A DNA stretch of 64,000 bases, taken from contig CM075669.1 of the NCBI GenBank assembly GCA_037962975.1, positions 114,468,501-114,532,500 of the forward strand, read 5' to 3'. The position numbers were made by a program, and so were the translations under genes. Source of the stretch: Clitoria ternatea (lineage: Eukaryota; Streptophyta; Magnoliopsida; Fabales; Fabaceae). Below the pieces are notes generated by a model. It was not told where the DNA came from. It searched no databases and saw only the letters and a list, made by a program, of their open reading frames with translations. Of this stretch, positions 45,769 to 56,139 are shown piece by piece (within the stretch, counting starts at the first letter, position 1; each line of letters begins with the position of its first letter).

Positions 45769-47670
45769 TCATCTTCTTTCTTTCTCATCAGTGGGAAGCT
45801 ATCCGTCCGCCAGATAACGGATGTAGGGGATGACCCAAGAATTCTCGTAAGGGTAATTGACCATTATAGCATTTAGAGATGGGAACAGAGGGATACTAGG
45901 TGACGCCAGCGTGCTCTGAACCACCGTCGTTGTGCTACCATGCTATTTTGTACTTGTGAGCCTCGATAAAATGTTCGCTCTGGTATTCTCCTCTCTTGGC
46001 ACATGCTTAAATTCCAGCACGTCAAATCTCCCCTTCAACTCATTCACACAATTCAAGTACAGTTGAAGTTGTGGCTCACGAACCTGATATTCTCCCTGGA
46101 TTTACGAAATCACCAGCTGTGAATCGCTGCACAATGTAACTTCTGATGCTCCGATGTCGATCGCTGCTCGGAGGCTGGCCAAGCATGCCTCATACTCAGC
46201 TTGATTGTTGGAAGTTTTGAAATTTAATCGCAGAGAGATTTCTAAGTGCACACCGTCATTGCTCTCCACTACAACACCGGCTCCACAACCTTTACTGTTT
46301 GACGACCCATCAACATAAATGGTCCAATGTGCTCGAGGTGTGGCTGGATCCGACCCCGTCATTTCTACCACGAAATCTACCAAAACTTGGGCTTTAATAG
46401 CTCCTCGAGGCTTATAGGAAATTTTGAACTCAGAAAGCTCGATGGACCACTTAATCATCCTTCCAGCGAGGTCTGGTTTACTAAGCACTGAATGGAGGGG
46501 TAGATCTGTTCTCACAAGTACTGGATGCATGTGAAAATACGACCTCAACCGTCGTGAAGCCCACACGACTGCTAGAGCGGCCTTCTCTATCTTCTGATAT
46601 CTACCCTCTGCCCCCTGGAATGTCTTGCTAGTGAAGTACACTGGCCTCTGTCCCTCTGAAGTTTCTTTGACCAAGGCTACGCATAAGGCTTCATCAGAAA
46701 TTGCCAAATACAGGATGAGAGTTTCACCAGGGTTAGGCTTTACCAGTATTGGTAGACTTGAAAGCACGGCTTTAAGTTGCTGGAAAGCCTGTTCTTGCTC
46801 TTCTCCCCACTTGAAGTTCTTGTGCTTCTTCAGCGCCTTGTACAAAGGAAGGGACCTATGTGCCATTTTAGGCATGAACCGGGCCAGAGCGGCCACCTTT
46901 CCGTTCAAAGACTGCACCTCCCTTAAACTCTTGGGGCTTTGCATATCTAGTATTGCCTGACATTTACCAGGGTTGGCCTCGATGCCCCGTTGGGTCAACA
47001 TGAAACCCAAAAACTTCCCCACTGGGACTGCAAAAGTGCACTTTAATGGATTCAACCTCATGTTGTACTGTCGCAGCCGAGTGAACACTTGGCGCAAATC
47101 TTCAATGTGGTCACCCCCAACGGGAGTCTTTGCGATGATATCATCAATATACACCTCCACCAGCTTGGTGTGCATGCCCTCGAATACTTTGTTGATCATG
47201 CGCTGGTAAGTAGCACCAGTGTTCTTCAACCCAAACGGCATGACGGTGTAGCAAAAAACACCACAGTCATTGACAAAAGCTGTCTTTTGTTGATCTTCCT
47301 CCCACATCGGGAGCTGATTATACCCTGAATAGGCATCCATGAAACTGAGGTACTGATAACCAGATGAGTCGTCAACCATACCATTAATGTTTGGGAGGGG
47401 ATATGGATCCTTGGGGCAACATCGGTTAAGGTCCACGTAATCCGTACACATCCTCCACTTGCCATTGGCTTTCTGCTCCATAACTACGTTGGAAAGCCAT
47501 GATGAATAACGGATCTCCCTTATGAAACCAGCCTTCAACAATTCTTCCGTTTGCTCACATGCTGCTTTCTGCTTCTCCGGTCCCAACCTCCTCTTCTTCT
47601 GGGCCACCGACCTTGTTTCTAGGTAAACAGCAAGTTTGTGACAATAGAAATCAGGGTCCATCCCAGGCAT
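45769..47670 (-). pseudogene. pol: Reverse transcriptase and two RNase H domains (Retand-like pol)
   Basis: RT: AGFIREIRYSSWLSNVVM, WRMCTDYVDLNRCCPKDPYP, MDAYSGYNQLPM, MPFGLKNTGATYQRMI and the catalytic EVYIDDIIAKT. First RNase H: LILYLAISDEALCVALVKET and KAALAVVWASRRLRSYF. Second, archaeal-type: HWTIYVDGSSNSKGCGAGVV and NNQAEYEACLASLRAAID. A TAA at 46102-46104 cuts the second RNase H, which continues in phase (FDVLEFKHVPREENTRAN). TAG codons at 45943-45945 and 45799-45801 and a TGA at 45769 follow in the linker. All four fit C-to-T changes in Gln or Arg codons. Confidence 0.94.
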
Positions 47671-48945
47671 GTCTGCTGCGGTCCATCCCAGGCATGTCTT
47701 TAAACTCCTGCAGGAGAGCCAACAAGCGCTGCTCTATGCCCGACTCTAGATTATCATTAATGTGCGTGACCTTCTCTATGGAATCCCCTAAGATGACGTC
47801 CCTGGAACCACCATCCGGTGTGGGCTTTAAGTCTTGGGGTCTAAGTCAATCAGACTAACAGACCCAGCCGCTGTTCCTCCGTCATTCAGCTTCCTCTTCT
47901 TATTAAACGCTTCCAACTTGACGATGTTGAGGCTCAGGTTATAACAGTATCGAGCCATCTCTTGATTACCTCAGAGGGAAGATACAAAGTTATCCTTGTC
48001 AATGAACTTGATAAGGAGATATGGAGTTGACACGATCGCTTCCATCGCATTCAGGGTAGGGCGGCCTATGATCCCGTTGTAAGGGGACTCCACATCGATC
48101 ACTAGGATTCTCGATTTCACCATTCTCGCGCCAGGTTCACCTTTAAAAGAAATGAGGGTATCAAGATACCCTTTGGTAGGTTGCTTCGCCCCATTAAACG
48201 CCGTGAGTTCTTGCGTATACGGCTGTAAATCTACATCATTAAAACCCATTCTTTTGAAACAATTATAAAAAATTACATCGCAAGAACTCCCCTGATCGAT
48301 GAGGATCCTCTTCACATCTTTGTTAGCTATGACAGCGATGATCACCACTGCGTCGTCTCCTCCAGGGATCGTCGGGCCGAAGTCATCATCAGTAAATGAC
48401 ACTGCCGATGCTGCCACACCGTCTCTGAAAGGGCGGTTATCTCTAGGTTTGCCCTGTACAGACAGGATCATCCGGTGGTGATTTTTCCTGGCTGTGATCG
48501 ATGCTCCTCCTCTTACAAATCCTCTAGCAATCATCTCAATCCCTTCGCGCCTGCCTTGCCTCTGCTGCTGAGGCATGTTGCCTTGCTGGGCTCCTTGAGC
48601 GATCACCACTCCTTTTTGTTTTTCAGCGGCAGTAAACCTTCTGACTGGGTTGCGACTATTGTCACCCTCATCATCTGGATCTCTCCCCCTCTTATTGATC
48701 CTGTCAGGCTCGTCTAGGGATTTTTCCCTGAACAAATATTGTTTCAACTTTCCTTCTCTAATAAGGGTCTCCACAGTATTCTTCAACGCCTTGCACTCGT
48801 CTGTGTGGTGACCCGCCTGTTCATGAAAGGCACAATATTTACGTGGGTTCCCAGGTCTTTTCACTGGAGGTGGCTTCCTTATCCCAAAAACACTGAGCGT
48901 TGTCCAACCAACTTCCCTCAAAATTTGGGAATGTCTGGCGTTCAA
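47671..48945 (-). pseudogene. gag: Gag end and protease (Retand-like)
   Basis: The late Gag region has KYCAFHEQAGHHTDECKALK, a zinc-knuckle-like Cys-His cluster, then a Lys/Arg-rich linker and the aspartic protease with LIDQGSSCDVIFY as active site and GIIGRPTLNAME as the downstream motif. A TGA at 47971-47973 follows the protease. Between 47850 and 47670 the frame is shifted by one base and restored, with stops in the polyprotein frame; the restoring change is a local duplication at 47658-47699. Protease matures Gag and Pol. Confidence 0.88.
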
Positions 48946-50037
48946 AGGGGCATAGTTACTGAAAGATGAGACGCGCTTGTCTCGTTGATGAGGTTGAGTG
49001 CTTGCAAAGTCTTCCCTGAAGGCATGCTTTCCTGACCTTATCCTCTCCTGATCTCTCCGTGGCTACTGAGAGGGCACTGGTGGTTTCATTCTAGCTGTTG
49101 TAGCCTCCAGGTGCATCTCTATACCAACATACTTGGAAGCTTTCCTTTGAAACTCCTCGAAGGTTGTCGGGGGGCTTTTTGCCAACGATAGGGCAAAAAC
49201 AGAACCAGGTTACAAAGCCTCCATCATAATATAGAGCTGTATGGCCTCCGTGAGGTTAGGGACCGACCCAGCCTCCTTGTAGAATCTCTTCAGAAACTCC
49301 TTAAGAGTTTTAGTCTCTCCTTGCCTTATCTGGGCCAAGGTGTGAGAAGTCCTCGGAATATCCCTAGAAATGACAAAGTGACTTTCGAACGTAGCTGCCA
49401 TCTCTTCCCAGGAATCTATGGATCCAAAAGGCAGGCTCTTGAACCAGCCGAGAGCCTCCTCCGTTAGGGTCCTGGGGAACATTCTACACATGACGTCTTC
49501 ATCAGCTCCCAGATACATAGCCTCATAAACATAAGCATCTAGGTGCTTAGTGGGATCAGTTTCTCCATTGTATTTCCCGATCGAAAATGGCTGAGTCGTC
49601 TGCAAGTGCTTGGGGATGACGACACTCATGAGTCTCCTCGAGAAAGGAACACTGAGTCTATAAGTTCCAGTGGTCACCACCGCTTGCTCCCTTCTCCTGG
49701 TACTGACTTTATCCCAAGAGTCCTGAGTCTGTTCCCTCTCCTCGTACGTAGGGATTTTTGAGTACTGAAGGGTCGTAGATCTTTCCCTCGTGGATGCATG
49801 GTGGGCCTCTTCTGCTTGGGACGTCACTCTGTCCCCAGCTCCTCTCTTCTCCCACTTTAACTTCATCAACTCCTCCCTGAGTTGCCTAATAACCTCATCC
49901 CGAGGGTCAGGGGTTGCCACTGGTACCATCCTTCTGGTGTTGGTGATAGGAGATTCGAAGACGAGTCTCCTCCCAGTTTGTTGGTGGGTCACGTCCTCCA
50001 CATGACCATCAACAAAATCACGTCTGTCGCCTTCCAT
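48946..50037 (-). pseudogene. gag: Gag N-terminal and capsid region (Retand-like)
   Basis: I place the start at the ATG at 50037 (MEGDRRDFVDGH), because the open frame further upstream runs into the primer-binding site. The capsid part is the retrotransposon Gag family: FSIGKYNGETDPTKHLDAY, MFPRTLTEEALGWFKSLP, SWEEMAATFESHFV and KTLKEFLKRFYKEA. Two in-frame stops, TAA at 49210-49212 and TAG at 49063-49065, lie in the C-terminal part; both fit a C-to-T change in a Gln codon. Gag forms the particle that holds element RNA. Confidence 0.9.
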
Positions 50038-50080
50038 TCTGACTACGAAACTTCTACAAAAAGTGGGAATAACTTTAACA

Positions 50081-50100
50081 GGTCCCACTGGGCGTGCCAA
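50081..50100 (-). other. Primer-binding site of the Retand-like element
   Basis: The reverse strand reads TTGGCACGCCCAGTGGGACC directly after the LTR end CCAGTTCA. Position and the leading TGG fit a tRNA primer site; I do not assign the tRNA. Confidence 0.75.
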
Positions 50101-50874
50101 TGAACTGGTCTGAACCGGGGTCTAGGATCCGGTGTGGGACCAGCCACAAAAGTATAGGTGTTTTAGGGTTTGTACACCAGAACAATGGGTATCCGGTATT
50201 GTAATCTGGCCTCTCAGTGGGAGAAACCGGCTTTGTTGTCTTGGAGATCCTTCACACCAGGGTTTCACGTTGAAAGGGGGTTAAAGGTGGTGCCACCTAC
50301 GAAGATTCTCCGACGCTCAAGTTAGAAGAGTATATGAAACTCAGTGAATACTCAAGTAATGCAATAGTAAGGTGTGAGATAGAACAATGTAACCTTGCAT
50401 GTGTATTGGAATATGCTATTTATAGTTGAACGTAAGAAATGAATCGTTGGATGCAAGTGGGCCCCTTGGTTCTGATAGTGTATAGAGTGTGTCAATCAAG
50501 ATGACTCAGTACTCAGAGTGTGTCAGGGGGTAGGTCAATTATCAGAGTATGATCCTGTGATAGGGATGGAGGATAATCACTTTTCCGTATATTTCGCTGA
50601 CAATTGTACTTACTCTCTGAGATAATTGACATAGACGTATCCTGCTATACAGGGTATCTTCGTTGATAAGCTATAATGAACTCTTATCTGATAGTGATCC
50701 TGAGGCAAACGGTTATACACATCGTGGCGAGGACGGATGAAGCATTCGATGAAGTGAGAACGGATGAGGTGACAACAGATAACCGATGTGGAACTGTCTT
50801 CCTGTAACACCGATTCCCCCTCTAAGAGGTCACTCTGACGTCATACTTTAGGTACCGGTATCCAAACCGGATCA
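50101..50874 (-). repeat. 5' LTR of the Retand-like element
   Basis: 774 bp, the same length as the 3' LTR, with scattered differences (about 4% by eye). TATA box on the minus strand at 50417-50424. Confidence 0.95.
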
Positions 50875-51095
50875 GGTGCAATCATTCGGATAATCAGAAT
50901 CGTGAACCAAAACCGAGTTCTTGCCACTCTTAGAGGAATCACTTTCGGATCTACATTTGGGTTATATCACAATGAATGAAAAAGAAAAACAGGCAAGTGA
51001 AAGGCTTAAGAGAAAGAGATCGAACAAAGATGAGGTACTGAAATTAGACTGTGTTCATTAATTTAAACAAATAAACAAGTTTTGCCTTTGCCTTT
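50875..51095 (-). pseudogene. pol: N-terminal pol segment and intron end (Ogre-like)
   Basis: A host fragment between two insertions. From 50961 to 50875 it reads in phase into the RT segment at 39377 (VHDSDYPNDC precedes YEESEED). Further right an in-frame TAA at 50962-50964 closes the frame. A T-rich stretch followed by AAATGTAG at about 50950 could be the 3' splice site of the intron known between protease and RT in Ogre. The splice site is my inference. Confidence 0.55.
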
Positions 51096-52663
51096 TGTTA
51101 CCTGGTGATAGCGTCTCAACAGTTTGTTTCCACCACCGGGTTGTTAATTGGCAAGCGCACCAATCGTTTGTAGTTTTCAAAATTTAGATATCGTTCCACT
51201 AGGATTGAAAGTCCAATATCAACAGTAATTTTCTATTTACTATGATAAATGTGAAGAAAGTTATAGACAAAAGAATGATTTATATACAATTTATACAATA
51301 TTCACAGGATAGCATGATTGAGTGGTTCATAAGATAAAAATAAAATAAAATCTATCTAAAAAGTTGAGTTGCAATCTAAAATAGGTAAGATACTTGAGAT
51401 AAACGCTGATAAGCAAATTATGTTGGAAATTGGATCCCTAATCTAGAATAACAATGAGGAACTCAAGACATGCATATTTAATCATCAAGTTTCATGTCAT
51501 TGCAGCTTAAAATCATTATAACCTATCCCTCGTGATATAAATTCTAAGAATTCACCGTAAAGTCCGATCCCTCGTGAGCTTTCTCAGTAAAAACTTGCTT
51601 TAAGAACTGGCCTTATGGCAACAATGGTTAACAACCCCTATAGAATTGAGATACCAAGGGTATTCCAACTTTTACTTTCGTCAAAACAAGTTTCAATACG
51701 GCATGAATAATCATTCTCCCGTTTGACATTCATACTAATAAAACAAGTTTCAATACACATGAAAATCATTCTCCCGTTTGACGTTCATATTAATAAAAGG
51801 TTAAAATACTAACATGGACTTGAATCATAAACATGCAGAGGTCGAATTCACAACATTATACTCAATAGATTAGTTCACCAATTCCAACATAAACAAATTA
51901 GTTACACATGGTGAAAGTAAAAACAACACTTACAGAGTTTAACATTACGAAGACGATGGGAACTTCACAATACAACGATCACAATACACCAAAACACACT
52001 CAAGTATCTAGAAAACTATTCTAGAACTACAACTCACAAAAGAAGTACTCAAAGTCAAGCACAAAGAGAGAAAAGAAGAGAATGGGATGCTATGGGATGA
52101 TATAGAATGGTGTTGGATGGCCCTATTTATAAGGCTGAGCAAGGGTGCTGATGCTACGCGTCAGTGTGGCGCTACGCCTCAGACCCCTGGCTCAGCCTCC
52201 ATTAAACACTTGATAATGGCCACTTCAAATTATTAAATTTGATCATGCCTGGCCACATGAACATGTTTCCATCGAGTTTTTGCCTTTCATGCTGAGTGGG
52301 ATGCCCATTGGTGGTGAGTGGAGTGCCCATTATTGGGTTCAAGTGGAGTGGTTGGCCAAAGTGGAGGTAGAGACCACACAGCACTGACGCTACGCGTGGC
52401 TGTGACGCGTTGCGTCAGCATCAAAAATAGCTGTTGATGCTACACGTGGGATGAGGCTACGCGTCAGCTCCTCCAGTGTAATTTTCTCTTGATTTCTTAA
52501 CTTTTTCACTGCAAAACTTAGAGAAAATTGATCAAGGGCAGATTATTTCCAATCAACATCCATTTATTGAATTTAAATCCTAATTTTCTAACAAATTAAA
52601 CTAACTTTTGTAATTTTTATGAAATTTTTATTAAAGCTTTTATTGAAAATTTGAGGACTAACA
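51096..52663 (-). repeat. 3' LTR of the gag-protease element
   Basis: In element orientation TGTTAGTCCTC to AACA. TATA box (TATAAATA) on the minus strand at 52124-52131. ACGCGT/CGCGT motifs occur just upstream of it (52156-52161 and 52388-52460). Confidence 0.95.
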
Positions 52664-52677
52664 AATACCCCCAACTT
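52664..52677 (-). other. Polypurine tract of the gag-protease element
   Basis: The reverse strand reads AAGTTGGGGGTATT immediately before TGTTAGTCC. Confidence 0.88.
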
Positions 52678-53890
52678 GAGACATTGCTCGTCCTCGAGCA
52701 AGAGAGAAAAATAAGAAAAATAAAAATTTGGAATCAAATTTTTGAGTTAGTCCGAGAATTTACAACAAAAAGTAATTTTCACAATTTAACTAATTTTGTA
52801 ATAATCAAAAATTGGTATCAAGTATAACAAAGGTTTAATGATAAATTTATTTACAATATTCTATTAACAATCTAGCAGAATTTTGGGCTTACCTCACAGG
52901 TGTTTATCTCTATGTAATAGGTAACGTGTTTCACTCAATCAATCATAAGATCAAACGAATTTAACTTTGTTTATCATCTAATCAATGGTTATTTATACAG
53001 AATTAGTTCAAAAATCACAAGATCTTTTCACGGGTTGTAATGAGGCTTGGCTTACAAGAATCAATGGTTTTTCTTGGAATTCAAAAACCTGAAATCATAA
53101 AAGAGCATTTTATAATTTTTTTAGGCTTTCTCTTGACCCAAACTCTCATTTCTTTTGTTGATGAAAAATAAATACCCCCAACTTGATTCTTTTCACTATT
53201 TTTGACTTTTCTTTTCCATACTTTATTTTTTTCTGAAAAGAATCAAGTTGCTTATTTTCACTCCCCATTTTTTTTTGTGAGAACATTCAAAATATTTTTC
53301 ATTTATTTCAACTGCTCTTTTAATCAATCAAGTATAGGGAATGGTAAAAACAGATTTAGTTTAAGGGTACCAAGGAATTTTATTTTAGGCTCAAATTAGC
53401 TTGCAAAGGATAAAATAATTTTTACCAAGGTAAGCTGTTTGGCCCAAGGTTTTTTTTTTTCACCGAAAATGTGCCTTGATCATTTTCCTGAACTTTCTGT
53501 ACAACAACACAAATCAGAGATTAAAGCAAAATCAATTCGAATTGAAAATATGTCGATTAAACCCTCAAGTATATAAAAAGATATCTCTCTGCTCACCGGG
53601 CTATCGAAATTTGCTTGATGGTTAATAAACCTATTGTAATTAATATTTATCAACATTCCTAAGTTATAAAGAACTAATAATTGATTTTACAAAATTAAGT
53701 TTCATTGTGTAAAAACTCTAAGTGTATTAACTTACTAACAGAAATTTGATTAATTTATTAAAAGATAAATTTTATTTTTGGATTTTTTTATTATTATTTT
53801 TTTTACATAATTTAAAATAAACAAATAACAAAATGGGTTGCCTCCCATTGAGCGCTAGGTTTAGTGTCTCCAGCCTGACATTACCTTTGA
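52678..53890 (-). other. Non-coding stretch after protease (gag-protease element)
   Basis: About 1.2 kb where pol would be expected. AT-rich, no RT or integrase motif in any frame and only short chance ORFs. A second ATACCCCCAACTTGATTC, like the polypurine tract and its surroundings, occurs at about 53172-53190. Confidence 0.75.
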
Positions 53891-54526
53891 TTAATCAGGT
53901 GGTCTCCCAATATTCGTTGAGGAATCACCTATCTTTTTCTTCCTCCTTCTTCTTTTCCGATGCTTAATTACCTGTTTTTCATCTTTCAAGGCATCGGTTA
54001 ATTTAAAACAATTTAATTGATTGGGAAGAGATATACCTGGTTCAGTTGAAGGGTAAACTTTTTCCTCATTACTTGTCCTGAGGTGTTCATGAGCACTGAA
54101 GCTTACTTCTTCTTCATAAACCTTGACTGCAACCATACTTAGATCAACATCTACTTTGATCCTTGCAGTCTTCATAAAAGGTCTTCCTAGGATCAGGGGG
54201 ATCTCAATATCCTCCTTCATATCTAGTACCACAAAGTCAACTCTGAAGTGGTACTTATCAACCTTTACCAGTACATCTTCCACAATCCCAAAAGGCTTTT
54301 TGACAGAGCGATCCGCAAACTGTAATTCTGTCTTTGCTTCTTTTAGCTCATATTCACCAATGCGCTTTATTAATTCTAAGGGCATCAAGTTGATGTTAGC
54401 CCCTAAATCTAATAACGCATTCCTGATGTTGATATTTCCAATTGTTACAGGAATGGTGAAACTCCCCGGATCTTTACATTTTTTCGGGGTTATACAGTTT
54501 GTTTCTTGCTCTGTATTTACTTGCAC
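53891..54526 (-). pseudogene. Athila-type aspartic protease
   Basis: PGSFTIPVTIGNINIRNALL is followed by the active-site variant DLGANINLMP, then LQFADRSVKKPFGIVEDVLV, FVVLDMKEDIEIPLILGRPF and a Lys/Arg-rich tail ending at 53891. The D-L-G-A form instead of D-T/S-G is usual for Athila-group proteases, so it is probably not a loss. The frame differs from that of gag; the change occurs in an A-rich repeat (54515-54580). The enzyme would cleave Gag. Confidence 0.85.
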
Positions 54527-56010
54527 ATTTTTTCTTTTTCATTTTTTTCATTTTTTTCATTTTTTTCACTTTCTTTTTCTTCTTCTTCTTTCTTTTTATC
54601 ACTCTTTTCTTTACAATCAATTTTTACAACATCAGAAGAAACAACATTACATTGTTCCCTTGGGTTTTGAGTGTTTGCAGTAAACCCAAAACTCTTTAAT
54701 TCGGTTATTTCTTTTGCAAGCTGTCCCATTTGTATGTCTGATGCTTTTTGGGCAGCTTCATTTGTTTCCACAAACTGCAGTAACTGTTGAATAGATTCCT
54801 CTATCCTTGTCAATCTTACATTGTCAGTTTGTTGTTGTTTAAACTGGTTGTTAGGAGGTCTGTTGGAAGGTCCAGTGTCCTGTCTCCAGCCAATATTCTG
54901 ATTTTGCCAACCCTGCAGGTAATTGTTAGGAAAAAAATTTCCATGATTGAAAGGAAAATTACCTAAGGGTGCTCTTTGATGATTCATAAAATTGGCTTGC
55001 TCTTGCTCATTTCCACAGTAACCATATGGTTGTTCTCCCATGCAGTGCATACACTGTTTAAGTTGAGCAGGGGGTGGTGATGCTACTTGAGCAATTTGGA
55101 GATTTTCCAATTGCTTGCTCATAACTTCAATTTATTGGGTCAGTAATTTTTGCTGAGCCAACACCGCATCATTTACTCCCAATTCGAGCATTCCTGGCTT
55201 CCTCTGTACATTACCTCTTTCATGCTTTGCTTGGCGGTCACTGATAGCCATTGATTCCAATATTTCTATGGCTTCCTCCATAGTTTTGTTCATTAAAAAA
55301 CCACCTGCACAAGCATCTAACATCATCTTGAACTGAGGCAATAAACCATGGTAAACGATTCTTACCTTTTCGGCATCATTTAGGTTGTGGTTTGGACACT
55401 TTCTCAAAAGTGCCTTGAATCGTTCCCATGTGTCTCCTAGTGATTCATCATTATTTTGAGAAAAAGAGTGTATGGCTGTCATTGCTTCAAAATATTTCGA
55501 AGGAGAATAAAATCTTTCCAAAAATTTTCTTTCAACATCGGACTAGTTTACAAAGCTACCCGGTGGATAAGATTTAAACCATTCTTTTGCTTTACCAATC
55601 AATGAAAAAGGAAAAAGTCTTATGTAAACAGACTCTTCTTGATTGGGTTCAAAACCAATTGTGCTGCATAACTCATAAAAAATAGTTAAATGTTCATATG
55701 GTTCTTCATGATTTAAACCAGCAAATTGATTGTTTTGAATAATATTTAAATTAGCAGGTTTAATCTCCACTGGTACAACAGGTCCTTGAAACATACCTGA
55801 AACTCGGGGTGGACCATTAATAGCAGCAAACTGTCCCAATGTTCTTCTCTCAGCAGCCATATTTGAATTTTTAAAATTTTTAGAGGTAGAAGAAGATTTA
55901 GTTTGTGTTTTAGATTTCAAAGACTTGATTTTCTTTACAAACTTTTCTATCTCAGGATCAAAATAAATTTTACCTGCGGTAGATCGAGTTTGCATACACA
56001 AACTAGACAA
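54517..56010 (-). pseudogene. gag: Gag of the Athila-type non-autonomous element
   Basis: Three in-phase segments. 55543-56010 contains the start region (MSSLCMQTRSTAGKIYFDPE) and capsid (EPYEHLTIFYELCSTIGFEP, LFPFSLIGKAKEWFKSYPPG). 55132-55521 continues it (RFYSPSKYFEAMTAIHSFSQ, VYHGLLPQFKMMLDACAGG). 54517-55122 holds a Cys-rich stretch (CMHCMGEQPYGYC) and a Gln/Asn-rich part ending in an acidic Glu-Lys-Asn repeat. The TAG at 55543 replaces what is usually a Trp, and the TAA at 55132 fits a Gln codon. The capsid fold belongs to the retrotransposon Gag family. Confidence 0.88.
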
Positions 56011-56139
56011 AGAAATTTAGTGTAACAATAAGTAAAAATAAAAAAATTTTAACTAAGGTAAAAAAATATTTACCACGGTAATTAAAAATTTACTATTTTA
56101 CTGAAACAATTCAATCCCCGGCGACGGCACCAGAAAACT
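56011..56139 (-). other. Leader and primer-binding site (gag-protease element)
   Basis: On the minus strand TGGTGCCGTCGCCGGGG (about 56115-56131) lies 8 bp after the LTR end AACA. It resembles the Athila-type primer site with one or two changes. Confidence 0.75.

Larger units (their letters stand above)
39378..50874 (-). mobile_element. Complete Retand-like Ty3/gypsy (Tat lineage) element
   Basis: Two 774-bp LTRs (39378-40151, 50101-50874) bound a minus-strand gag-PR-RT-RH-aRH-IN region and a plus-strand gene next to the 3' LTR. Flanking pentamers are GGCAC (39373-39377) and GGTGC (50875-50879), a target duplication with two changes. The RT part of the Ogre-like frame resumes on the other side in phase, confirming insertion into its coding region. 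The antisense gene and the tandem repeats between pol and that gene fit the described Retand organisation. Confidence 0.93.
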
